A stretch of DNA of 14,390 bases from assembly GCA_004297555.1 (NCBI GenBank), contig SCSV01000423.1, forward strand, positions 1 through 14,390, read 5' to 3'. The notes under the pieces were generated by a model. It saw only the letters and a program-made list of their open reading frames with translations. It was not told the DNA's origin and did no database searches. Each line of letters starts with the position of its first letter. The stretch's first letter is position 1. Made by a program: the position numbers and the translations under genes. Below, in pieces: positions 4,956-11,259 of this stretch. This DNA is from Salinibacterium sp. (lineage in GTDB: Bacteria > Actinomycetota > Actinomycetes > Actinomycetales > Microbacteriaceae).

Positions 4956-5347
4956 CGGGACGCCCCGCGCGAGGCCTTCGATCGCTGCGCGACGTCGTGC
5001 TGATCAGCGCACTTCGCGCAGCGACCGTCGTACCGCTTCGTTCCAAGCGTGGTCCCGCAGGACGTCTCGATGCACGGCGGCTGGTCGCCGAGCTCGTCGG
5101 TCGTCTCGACGGCGGGGAGCTTCAGCTGCTTCCCGCGCCGCTGCTTCTGGCGCACCTTCCGCAGCCCGTCCAGGGCCGCGTGGTCCTGGTCGGTGAGGAT
5201 GTGTCCCAGCACACTCCGGGCTGCCTGGAGCACGCGCTCCAGGCCCCGCGCGCGCACCGTGGCGCCATCCTTGTGGTCGGTCACGTCGTAGACGGCGACC
5301 GCGAGCTCGCGCCGCGCGGCCTGTCGTTCTGCACTCACCCTACGCAT
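4952..5347 (-). CDS. Hypothetical zinc-ribbon protein, 131 aa
   Basis: ATG 5347 is chosen because AAGGAG lies about 5 nt upstream; it overlaps the previous gene by 13 nt. An internal GTG at 5338 would give the 4-nt GTGA overlap used elsewhere and remains possible. The N-terminal two thirds are basic and helical (RRVSAERQAARRELAVAVYD; GLRKVRQKQRRGKQLKLP), suggesting nucleic-acid contact. Near the C-terminus C92, C97, C110 and C113 (CIETSC...CAKC) make a plausible zinc ribbon. The last residues (QRSKASRGASR) are again basic. No family is recognised. It is the gene directly upstream of the NrdJ-tail protein and coupled to it by a GTGA overlap. Confidence 0.7.
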   Translation of the reverse strand: MRRVSAERQAARRELAVAVYDVTDHKDGATVRARGLERVLQAARSVLGHILTDQDHAALDGLRKVRQKQRRGKQLKLPAVETTDELGDQPPCIETSCGTTLGTKRYDGRCAKCADQHDVAQRSKASRGASR

Positions 5348-5709
5348 GGTTGCTCCTTGACTTTGCGCACCGTCACCTCGAACTCCTTGCGCCCGTCCGC
5401 GGCGAACGTGCCAAGCGACGGGAAGCCGATGACCTCGTACTCGACGGGGCCATAGTCGAGCAGGAACGGCATGTTGTCGTCGCGCTGCCCGTACTCCCTG
5501 TCGTAGTCGGGGTTCGGACGGTCGCCCCAGGCGACGAACACGGACTCGCCTTCCTCGACGCCGTAGCCCCAGGCGTACTCCTGGGCGGCCTCCTCGGGCG
5601 TCCGCGCGTCCTCCATGCGGATGAACATGCCGTCGTCGCGGTCGTGCGCGTAGAACGGCGCTCGGATTCCGCGGGCGCGACGATCGATTCGGCGCTGATG
5701 GGCGTTCAC
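5335..5709 (-). CDS. Hypothetical protein with NAHQRRI N-terminal tag, 124 aa
   Basis: GTG 5709 overlaps the previous stop as GTGA and is preceded by GGAGGG. Residues 2-12 (NAHQRRIDRRA) repeat the N-terminus of the plus-strand protein at 996-1196. The rest is acidic and aromatic: AHDRDDGMFIRMEDARTPEE, then a segment EEGESVFVAWGDRPNPDYDR, and a beta-rich end (GPVEYEVIGFPSLGTF; FEVTVRKVKEQPCVG). One cysteine only, no signal peptide. It may be a small alpha/beta protein with a basic N-terminal arm; I do not recognise the family. Its position between two zinc-module proteins in the polycistron gives no clear functional hint. Confidence 0.7.
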   Translation of the reverse strand: MNAHQRRIDRRARGIRAPFYAHDRDDGMFIRMEDARTPEEAAQEYAWGYGVEEGESVFVAWGDRPNPDYDREYGQRDDNMPFLLDYGPVEYEVIGFPSLGTFAADGRKEFEVTVRKVKEQPCVG

Positions 5710-6647
5710 GATCCCTCCAGGGCAAGCCCGCTGAGGGTCTTTGCATCCGCGAGAAGCGTCTGTCCGGCATCGTGCAGCGAATCGGCCATGCCGTCGCCGA
5801 CCCTGGCACGCAGGCCCGATGCGACCAGTTGCAGACCCGTCCCGATGCTCATGAGGTGACCCGCGATCACCCCGCTTCGTGTGGGACCAACGCACGGCGT
5901 TGTCGCCGCGGCGATGGCCTGCTCGACCATCTGGATGTCCTGGTCGAGCTGGACGTCCGGGTCGCTCCCCGACTCGACGAGGCCGGCTTGGATGGCGCGC
6001 AGTTGCAGCAGCGCCACTTCCATCGTCATCATGAGGCCCCCAGCCCGATTGCGCCAATCGTGGACCTCGGTCTTCCGACGCGCGAGCTCGGCGACGGTCC
6101 GCTCGATCATGTGCTCCAGGTCGCCACCGACGGGCGGTTCCTTCGGCCGGGGGAGGGCATCGACCAGCATGTCGCGCGCCCACATGCTCCGCTTCCGCTC
6201 CATCGTGAGCGCCTGATCGGCGTCGTCGGCGAGCCGCACGAGCTCGGCAATGCGATCGAAGTCGTCGCCGACGCCGGCCGGGGCCGCGAGCGCCAGCGCA
6301 TCCGCGAGGCGGCGACGCTCGGCACGCTCGCCGAGCAGCGCCTTGGCATTGACCAACACATCCGCGATGAGAATGCGCGTTGCCGGCGTCCATTGGCTCA
6401 CCGTGATGGTCGGCGGCGTCTCGTTGCCTGCACCGGGCCTCGTCTGCTCGGCGATGGCGCACTCGACAAGCCTCTGTAGATTGTCGCTCATGTGCCGACG
6501 ACGCTCATTGTAGCCGTCCCGCAGGTCGTCGAGCCCGGCGTGGGGATCGTCGTGGTCCGGTTCGAGGATGCATGTCTGGCCCGCCGATTCCGACCCGACG
6601 CGGCGGAACACCGCACCGCAGCATAGACGGCCCGCGATCGTGCTCAT
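5706..6647 (-). CDS. Helical phage protein with N-terminal CCHH zinc module, 313 aa
   Basis: This is the longest gene of the polycistron before the methyltransferase. ATG 6647 overlaps the previous stop (ATGA). Residues 10-36 form a CCHH module (C10, C26, H32, H36) in the frame CGAVFRRVGSE...TCILEPDHDDPH; the first half matches the protein at 4470-4955, and the TC-x-L-x3-H-x3-H part is a pattern often seen in phage and actinobacterial proteins. The remaining 270 residues are predominantly helical (ERAERRRLADALALAAPAG; DFDRIAELVRLADDADQAL; MIERTVAELARRKTEVHDW), with a Met-rich helix near residue 205-215. No membrane segment or enzyme motif is visible. A scaffold or regulator role is possible but unsupported. 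Function unknown. Confidence 0.75.
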   Translation of the reverse strand: MSTIAGRLCCGAVFRRVGSESAGQTCILEPDHDDPHAGLDDLRDGYNERRRHMSDNLQRLVECAIAEQTRPGAGNETPPTITVSQWTPATRILIADVLVNAKALLGERAERRRLADALALAAPAGVGDDFDRIAELVRLADDADQALTMERKRSMWARDMLVDALPRPKEPPVGGDLEHMIERTVAELARRKTEVHDWRNRAGGLMMTMEVALLQLRAIQAGLVESGSDPDVQLDQDIQMVEQAIAAATTPCVGPTRSGVIAGHLMSIGTGLQLVASGLRARVGDGMADSLHDAGQTLLADAKTLSGLALEGS

Positions 6648-6871
6648 GTGGCCTCCAGGGCGGCACGCCCGGCATCGGTGAGGGTCAACGGGTCCTCGGT
6701 CACAAGCTCCTTGCGAAGCAAGGCGTCGGTGACCCGGTTGAAGTTGCGGAACTCCAGGCCCCCATCGTCGGACCGAGCCTCGTAGTAGTGCGTCCAGACG
6801 TCGCCCCAGGAGTCGGAGCCGACGCTGACGATGATCTGAAGCACCTCGCGCTGTCGCTTGCTGATCTTCAT
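6644..6871 (-). CDS. Small winged-helix-like protein, 75 aa
   Basis: ATG 6871 overlaps the previous stop (ATGA); an upstream in-frame ATG at 6925 would overlap the preceding gene by 58 nt and adds an Arg-rich stretch, so it is rejected. The order of elements fits a winged helix-turn-helix: ISKRQREVLQIIVSVG (helix 1), a central DVWTHYYEARSDDGG region, NFNRVTDALLRKELV (recognition-like helix) and the wing end LTLTDAGRAALEAT, where LTxxGRAAL is typical of MarR/PadR-type and phage wHTH proteins. It could bind DNA and regulate this operon, or be a structural wHTH domain. Only the fold class is supported by what I can see. Confidence 0.7.
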   Translation of the reverse strand: MKISKRQREVLQIIVSVGSDSWGDVWTHYYEARSDDGGLEFRNFNRVTDALLRKELVTEDPLTLTDAGRAALEAT

Positions 6872-7131
6872 GACGTCACCCGCGAGGCCTTCGACGCCGC
6901 GAGGATGCGCTCGCCCTCGTCGCACAGGGCCTTGTAGGGCGTCCAGGCCTCGTTAGACCGTACGTTCGCGGCCTTCAGGTCGTCGAGCGAGGCCCGGCCG
7001 GCCGTGAACTCGTCGCACACCCGGTCCTCCGCGGTGACCGCCGTCTGCCACACCTTATAGGCCTCGTCGATCTTCGCGCTCACGTCGTGCAGCGCGCGGA
7101 CGTGCTGCGCGGCAACGTGCGGGGCGATCAC
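6868..7131 (-). CDS. Hypothetical all-helical protein, 87 aa
   Basis: GTG 7131 overlaps the previous TGA as GTGA. The frame continues upstream to 7383, but that part lies inside the better-supported gene at 7128-7589. The product is nearly all helix: HVAAQHVRALHDVSAKIDEA, then DLKAANVRSNEAWTPYKALC and EGERILAASKASR. Two cysteines (in RVCDEF and ALCDEG) are separated by about 31 residues and may be incidental. There is no signal peptide. Family and role are not recognised; coupling on both sides shows only that it is expressed with its neighbours. Confidence 0.65.
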   Translation of the reverse strand: MIAPHVAAQHVRALHDVSAKIDEAYKVWQTAVTAEDRVCDEFTAGRASLDDLKAANVRSNEAWTPYKALCDEGERILAASKASRVTS

Positions 7132-7589
7132 AGGACCACCAACGTACGGACGTCGTCCAGGCGCAGGCGCGCCAGCGTGGGCCGTGTAGGCTGCTCCCAA
7201 TCCTTCAGGACGAGGTAGTCGCCATCGCAGCGCGGAATGCCGCGGTACACCGCGTTGTCCTTCATGTAGACGTCCACGAGCAGGTCTTCGTCGGAGAGGA
7301 CCAGCGGCAACGTGCCGAAGTCGCAGCCGTCGTGGAACACGATCGTCGGCATCCGCTCCGGGGTCACCTCGTTGATCGACCACCGAACCTCGCCGAACAT
7401 CGGCGGGAACGGCGGGGCGCCGACCGCGTGCTGCGTGTTGACGAACGGCCCCTTACGCTCGCGTTCCACGGCCGCGGTCCACTCGAGTACACGCTGCGCG
7501 TAGTCGCGCTGCGCTTCGGTCTGGTGCTCGTTCGCGTGGCGGTGCGGACCATGCACCACCTGACAGTCGGGGCAGATCGGAGCGTCCAT
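7128..7589 (-). CDS. Hypothetical protein with N-terminal CxxC-HxxHxxxxH motif, 153 aa
   Basis: ATG 7589 is favoured over the adjacent GTG 7592 because GGAGG lies 5 nt upstream of it; both overlap the previous stop. The first 20 residues contain CPDCQVVHGPHRHANEH, a Cys/His cluster that could bind zinc. A helix follows (AQRDYAQRVLEWTAAVERER), then a Pro-rich loop (GAPPFPPMFGE) and a beta-rich C-terminal part (LVLSDEDLLVDVYMKDNAVY; DYLVLKDWEQ; RLRLDDVRTLVVL). The family is not recognised. It is the fourth gene from the start of the polycistron, and one of several carrying a small metal-binding cluster. Confidence 0.7.
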   Translation of the reverse strand: MDAPICPDCQVVHGPHRHANEHQTEAQRDYAQRVLEWTAAVERERKGPFVNTQHAVGAPPFPPMFGEVRWSINEVTPERMPTIVFHDGCDFGTLPLVLSDEDLLVDVYMKDNAVYRGIPRCDGDYLVLKDWEQPTRPTLARLRLDDVRTLVVL

Positions 7590-8389
7590 CACGTCCTCCC
7601 GATGCGCTTGTTGTGCTCACCGAGCGCCGCCACGATGATGTTCGCGAGGGCCTCGCGGCGGGCCTTCGTCTTGGCCGGGAGCGCGCCCTCGGCGAGCAGC
7701 CAGCCCGCGTCGATGTGTCCGCCGAACCCCGACATCGACCAGCCTGCACGACCCGCGGGCAGCGGGAGGCAGATCACATCCTCCGCGATCACTACGCGGA
7801 TCAGGTCGCCATCGAGCCTGTACCGCAGGTCGGTGATGACGGCGGGCCGCCCGCGACGCCGCACGGCCTCCTCGATGCACTCCCCGCAGATCGTGAGGCC
7901 GGCGTGGGGCATGTGCTCGACGGTGCCGTCCTCGCGGCGGCTGTCCCATCCGACCGACGGGGCGCCCTGCTTGTTGCCGAGGCCGTTCTCGGTGCGGGTG
8001 CAGTCGCCCGTGCAGAGCGTCCGCTCGATGGGGCCGACGTCGAGCCACTCCACGCGGAGCTTCACGAGCTCGTCGATCGTCCCCGTGATCTTGCGCTCGC
8101 AACGGTTGCACACGTTGTTGATCACGAGCTCGCGCCGCAGCGTCAGCGACAGGTCGAGCAGCGAGTAGAACGTGTCCGCCTTGCTCGGCGCGTCGTGGCC
8201 GGGCCGCTGCTTCGTCGGGCTGCCCTCGGTCCAGTCGGCCGCGGTGCCGAGCTTGCCGCGCAGATCCGAGTCGGCGCGGTCCGTGTTGAGCAGCAGGATC
8301 GCGTCCGCGATCGTTTTCGCTCCGTACGTCTCCTCCACGACGCCGCACTTGACGTTGCCGTCGTGCAGCGTCCACCGGAAGGCGCCCAT
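7589..8389 (-). CDS. Cys-rich hypothetical protein, 266 aa
   Basis: The start is ATG 8389 or the preceding GTG 8392, which overlaps the previous stop as GTGA; the frame further upstream is a shadow of the next gene. Three Cys pairs are spread through the middle: CNRC (94-97), CTGDC (126-130) and CGEC (168-171), suggesting one or two zinc sites. The N-terminus is mixed (MGAFRWTLHDGNVKCGVVEE) with a helical region ending in LLDLSLTLRRELVINN. After the Cys region comes a beta-rich stretch (DLRYRLDGDLIRVVIAEDVI) and a basic C-terminal helix (TKARREALANIIVAALGEHN). No enzyme motif is recognised. The overall plan, helical ends around a zinc core, is shared with the next gene upstream. Confidence 0.7.
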   Translation of the reverse strand: MGAFRWTLHDGNVKCGVVEETYGAKTIADAILLLNTDRADSDLRGKLGTAADWTEGSPTKQRPGHDAPSKADTFYSLLDLSLTLRRELVINNVCNRCERKITGTIDELVKLRVEWLDVGPIERTLCTGDCTRTENGLGNKQGAPSVGWDSRREDGTVEHMPHAGLTICGECIEEAVRRRGRPAVITDLRYRLDGDLIRVVIAEDVICLPLPAGRAGWSMSGFGGHIDAGWLLAEGALPAKTKARREALANIIVAALGEHNKRIGRT

Positions 8390-8985
8390 CACGCACCCCC
8401 GACAGCGAGCGCCGAGCGGACGGCCTTGACGGCGTCCTCCTCGTTGTCGCACTCGACGAGCTCGGTCGCCGAGCCATCGTAGACGGCCTCCTCGTTGACG
8501 TAGAGCCCGACGCTGTACTGCTCGCCCTGGTCGAGCCCGGCGACGAACACGACAGGGTCCTTCTCGCCCGCACGACACACGCTCAGCGCCGAGCACATGC
8601 CGCCGGTCTGTTCCAGTTTCGCGTCCACGCCGCCGCGCGCGAGCAGCGCGTCCCGCAGCCGGGCGTAGGCCGCGACGGCGCGCTCGACCACGATGGGGCA
8701 CTTGCAGCGGTCGCACCTCGTCGCTCCGCTGTCGCGGTCGTCGAGGTCAACGGCCGTCTCGCACCACCGCTTGAACTCCGCATCGGGCAGCACGCGCTCG
8801 GTCGATTGTCCCGCCCGGAACTTCGGCCCGTGGCAGACGCCGCACAGCACCTCGGCCTGGGGCGTCCAGACGCCCTCGACATGGGCCTTGCGCGGGCAAT
8901 GCGCCTCGTGGTGGATTGTCGTTCCGTCGCGGCCCATGATGCAGAGCAGGTCGGTGCCACAGGGGGCGCGGTTTTCGCCGATCAC
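8389..8985 (-). CDS. Cys/His-rich hypothetical protein, 198 aa
   Basis: GTG 8985 overlaps the previous stop as GTGA. The first 100 residues hold many potential metal ligands: C9, C15, H25, H26, H29, C30, a CxxC at 48-51 (CGVCHGPKFRAG) and a CDRCKC cluster at 91-96. The second half has a helix (VVERAVAAYARLRDALLARG), then a beta/acidic part (DQGEQYSVGLYVNEEAVYDG) and a final helix (NEEDAVKAVRSALAVGG). This arrangement suggests two zinc ribbons followed by a small alpha/beta domain. I do not recognise the family. The neighbours at 7589 and 8982 are also Cys-rich, so three zinc proteins in a row open the polycistron. Confidence 0.7.
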   Translation of the reverse strand: MIGENRAPCGTDLLCIMGRDGTTIHHEAHCPRKAHVEGVWTPQAEVLCGVCHGPKFRAGQSTERVLPDAEFKRWCETAVDLDDRDSGATRCDRCKCPIVVERAVAAYARLRDALLARGGVDAKLEQTGGMCSALSVCRAGEKDPVVFVAGLDQGEQYSVGLYVNEEAVYDGSATELVECDNEEDAVKAVRSALAVGGA

Positions 8986-9476
8986 AGGCCACCTCGGTAC
9001 GCGCGCCGCGCGTCGCCCTGCGCCTTCATCACGGCATCGTAGTAGTCGGCGACGGCGCTGCGCTCCATCGCGTCGCTACCGCGTTCCTTCGACCCGCAGT
9101 ACAGCGAGGGCCGGTAGCTGTTCCGCACCCGGCCCGCGCCCTCGCAGGCCTCGCAGCGCACGTCGTGGGCCTTGCCCGACCCCTTGCAGATCCGACAGGG
9201 GAAGGTCGCGAAGGCGTCGCGCACCATGTCCGCCGCGCCGCGCCACGTCGTGTGCTTCGCGACCAGCGCGTCGAGCTCGTGGTGGGGGAGGACCAGCACC
9301 TCGGCCTCGGCGCCGCCGCCGAAGGTCCAGGCCCACCCCTTGCGGAGCTCGGCGAGGCCCTGCTCGTCCAGCTCCGGGTTGGCCGCGATGAACTCATCGA
9401 GCGTGCCCGTCCATGTGGGCTTCCGGGCCCCGACCACCTCATAGATACTCACCGTCAGGATACACTCGCTGTCCAT
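8982..9476 (-). CDS. Protein with DnaJ-type CxxCxGxG zinc finger, no J domain, 164 aa
   Basis: This is the first gene of the minus-strand polycistron. ATG 9476 is chosen because GGAGG lies 5 nt upstream; an in-frame ATG at 9500 has no such site. Residues 94-115 contain two CxxCxGxG units (CRICKGSG, CEACEGAG), the zinc-binding repeat of the DnaJ cysteine-rich domain. Only two of DnaJ's usual four units are present, and there is no HPD J domain, so it is not a full co-chaperone. A helix with TLDEFIAANPELDEQGLAEL precedes, and the tail has YYDAVMKAQGDARRAYRGG. It may capture unfolded protein or bind zinc structurally. The domain call is firm, the role is not. Confidence 0.75.
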   Translation of the reverse strand: MDSECILTVSIYEVVGARKPTWTGTLDEFIAANPELDEQGLAELRKGWAWTFGGGAEAEVLVLPHHELDALVAKHTTWRGAADMVRDAFATFPCRICKGSGKAHDVRCEACEGAGRVRNSYRPSLYCGSKERGSDAMERSAVADYYDAVMKAQGDARRAYRGGL

Positions 9477-9583
9477 GTTGGCCTCCGATGGACCGGGCAT
9501 TCCCCGGCGCCGTCCTCATGGTACCCCGGTACCGTACGCGCGTACAACAAGAACCTGATAGAATTCTCGCGGAGGTGCCTTCC
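9477..9583. promoter_or_regulatory. Divergent control region with clustered GTAC palindromes
   Basis: This 107-nt gap separates the minus-strand polycistron from the plus-strand GDC protein. It holds four GTAC tetramers, at 9521, 9529, 9534 and 9542, forming GGTACC (9520-9525), GGTACC (9528-9533) and the perfect 12-bp palindrome GTACGCGCGTAC (9534-9545). For the minus strand, TTGTAC-N18-TACCAT is a possible promoter (weak -35). The palindromes overlap both promoter regions, so a regulator bound there could control both directions. Confidence 0.6.
9556..9564 (+). promoter_or_regulatory. Extended -10 promoter element
   Basis: TGATAGAAT fits the extended -10 pattern TGnTATAAT with one mismatch. 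The position 17 nt upstream (9536-9541) is not a -35 box but lies inside the GTACGCGCGTAC palindrome, as expected if an activator or repressor acts there. Transcription would start near 9570, giving a short leader with GGAGGTG (9571-9577) before ATG 9584. Confidence 0.5.
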
Positions 9584-10060
9584 ATGCGGCCCATCACAGC
9601 ACGACCCCATCCCGATGCCGACGCCGATGCGGTCGGTCTGTTGAAGCAGACGCAGGAGCACCAGGGCTACCCCTACGGAGACTGCGTGCGCGCGAGCTAC
9701 GCGAGCCTGCTGGAGATTCCGATCAAGGACATCCCGCACTTCGACCCGCGCGGCGACCAGACCGCCAGCGAGCGCCGTTGGTTGCGTCAGCGCGGGCTCG
9801 ACCTGGTGATCGTCCCCATCGTCGAGGGCCAGCCGCCACCCGAGGTCCCGGACGACGTGTACCACCTCGTGTCGGGCTGGTCGCCACGCCACCCGTCACA
9901 TGGCCATCGCGTGGTCGGAAAGGGCGGCGCGATCGTGTGGGACCCGCACCCGAGCCGCGCGGGGCTGAACAAGCTCCGCGCGTTCTACTTCGTGGTGCCA
10001 CTGCACCCCGAGCGCATCGCGAAGCCCGCGCACGCTCGCGTCATGAAGCGGAGCCGCTGA
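9584..10060 (+). CDS. Papain-like (C39/NlpC-type) GDC cysteine-peptidase-like phage protein
   Basis: ATG 9584 has a strong ribosome binding site (GGAGGTG, 6 nt spacing). The 158-residue protein has the residues expected of a papain-like catalytic set in the right order: C34 in GYPYGDCVRASYASLLEIP, H108 in SHGHRVVG, and D120 in VWDPHPSRAGL. The combination GDCxRA...LLEIP...VPHF-like...DPHPS is found in many phage and bacterial proteins of unknown function, which structure predictions by others have linked to the papain/C39 fold (from memory). Possible roles are peptidase, amidase or peptide-bond-forming enzyme. There is no signal peptide, so it acts in the cytoplasm. It is the first gene rightward of the divergent control region and is followed by a tiny membrane-peptide frame. 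The catalytic role is inferred. Confidence 0.8.
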   Translation: MRPITARPHPDADADAVGLLKQTQEHQGYPYGDCVRASYASLLEIPIKDIPHFDPRGDQTASERRWLRQRGLDLVIVPIVEGQPPPEVPDDVYHLVSGWSPRHPSHGHRVVGKGGAIVWDPHPSRAGLNKLRAFYFVVPLHPERIAKPAHARVMKRSR

Positions 10061-10080
10061 TCGGCACCCTGGCCGCCGAC

Positions 10081-10194
10081 GTGCTCGATGCGGAGCTCGT
10101 GTCCTGCATCGCGGTCGGCGGCCTCGGGTGCTACCTCGTCGGCACCTTCGTCGTCCTGCTCGTGCTCGTCGCTACTAGAGCGTCGCGTCGTTGA
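10081..10194 (+). CDS. Possible small single-span membrane peptide, 37 aa
   Basis: A GTG at 10081 opens a 37-residue frame ending TGA at 10194 with one clear hydrophobic segment (CIAVGGLGCYLVGTFVVLLV) followed by a basic end (ATRASRR), consistent with one membrane span. An internal GTG at 10099 with GGAG just upstream would give 31 residues. No ribosome binding site precedes 10081. It follows the GDC protein by 20 nt and overlaps the end of the convergent minus-strand gene by 20 nt. A holin-like or regulatory peptide is possible, but chance hydrophobic frames of this size occur, so the call is tentative. Confidence 0.4.
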   Translation: MLDAELVSCIAVGGLGCYLVGTFVVLLVLVATRASRR

Positions 10195-11146
10195 GAAGCA
10201 GCTTCGACCCGCCGCCCACGATCGGCCCGTTGCCATTCGCGACGAACGTAGTGTTGCTCGCCAGATCGAGCCTGATCCAGGCCGTCGCTGGACCGGTGAA
10301 CGCTCCGTCGAGGAAGGAGTTGAAGAAGCCGATCGGGGGCACGCTGCCGACGGAGCCGACCGTGAGGCCCGCGTTGATGCGCGTCTCCACAACATCGCTC
10401 GCCTGCCCGATCGTGAGCAACCCGTCGAACCGACACAGGCGACCTTGGAACAGGTTGCTGTTCGTGCCGAAGTTGGCGGCGGTACGGAACCGGCAGTTGT
10501 GCAGGTACAGCGAGAGGATCTGGTTCCCGATGTTCGAGGCACCCTCGATGCCCCCCATGCCGTAGACCTCGCCCTCGAACGTGAACTCCAGGTTCCCGGC
10601 GGTGAGCCCGTCGAAGTTGATCTGACCGCTGATCCGCGGCCCGTAGTAGGCCTGATGGGTCGTCACGTGGGCCGGGCGGGTCGCGCGGGTACCGAACATG
10701 ATGCCGGGCCGGATGTCGGTCGCGCCGCCGTTGCCCGCGTCGCCGATGATGATCAGGTCGCGACGGACGCTCGGACCCCACACCGAGGCGGCGTCGAACT
10801 TGCCGATGTTGTAGCCGCCGTCGCTCGTGACGAGCAGCTTGAATCCGTCCGAGACATCGATGGTGACGTTCTCGTCGTACTCGGTGAACGGCGCCACCAC
10901 GAGCACCATCCCGGCCTTGCGGGTGCCGAGGGCGAGGTAGGCGGTGCGCAGCGCGTTGACGGCAGCCTGGAACGTCTTGAACGGGACGGGCGAGCCGACG
11001 GACGCCTTGCTGTCGTTGCCGTATACGTCGTCGAGGTAGGCCGTGTTCGCCATCCCGACGTTCAAGATCGCAGCGATCGACGCGAGCGCGGCGGGGTCGT
11101 TCAGGATGTTCTGCAAGCGCAGCTCGGCTTCGGGGGTCATCGGCAT
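10175..11146 (-). CDS. Probable virion fibre / beta-helix surface protein, 323 aa
   Basis: ATG 11146 has GGAG 5 nt upstream. After an N-terminal helical segment (TPEAELRLQNILNDPAALAS, residues 4-23) comes AYLDDVYGNDSKASVGSPVP, then FKTFQAAVNALRTAYLAL. The pattern V/Y-x-GND...PFKTxQAAVNA is the entry to right-handed beta-helix domains in many phage tail or head fibres and spikes. The rest is repetitive beta sequence rich in Gly, Asn and Thr (LIIIGDAGNGGATDIRPG; ISGQINFDGLTAGNLEFTFE). It probably sits on the virion surface and contacts the host. The N-terminal segment resembles that of the neighbour at 11260-12171, which suggests a common virion attachment. No depolymerase active site can be assigned by eye. 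Confidence 0.75.
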   Translation of the reverse strand: MPMTPEAELRLQNILNDPAALASIAAILNVGMANTAYLDDVYGNDSKASVGSPVPFKTFQAAVNALRTAYLALGTRKAGMVLVVAPFTEYDENVTIDVSDGFKLLVTSDGGYNIGKFDAASVWGPSVRRDLIIIGDAGNGGATDIRPGIMFGTRATRPAHVTTHQAYYGPRISGQINFDGLTAGNLEFTFEGEVYGMGGIEGASNIGNQILSLYLHNCRFRTAANFGTNSNLFQGRLCRFDGLLTIGQASDVVETRINAGLTVGSVGSVPPIGFFNSFLDGAFTGPATAWIRLDLASNTTFVANGNGPIVGGGSKLLLNDATL

Positions 11147-11259
11147 GGGAGCTCCAGGGCGAGGGATTGGCCCACGCCAAGGTAGCCGGGTCGCCGAGCT
11201 CGGCAACGCGCCACGGTTCCCCCGCCGGCGGACGTCGCGTGTCGCGTCGCGGTACCCCG
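11147..11259. other. Intergenic gap with a 12-bp palindrome
   Basis: This 113-nt gap between the two virion-protein genes contains the perfect palindrome GCCGAGCTCGGC (11193-11204) and CCGCCGGCGG (11222-11231). A T tract is absent, so neither is a standard terminator. On the minus strand TTGCCG-N16-TACCTT is a weak promoter candidate. GGTACCCCGCTAG at 11251-11263 resembles one half of the GTAC-N4-GTAC pattern. Confidence 0.35.

Noticed and set aside
7484..7494. Further copy of the ACTCGAGTAC core inside the gene at 7128-7589
   Set aside because: It lacks the outer GTAC on one side and lies in coding sequence; the flanks do not match sites A or D.
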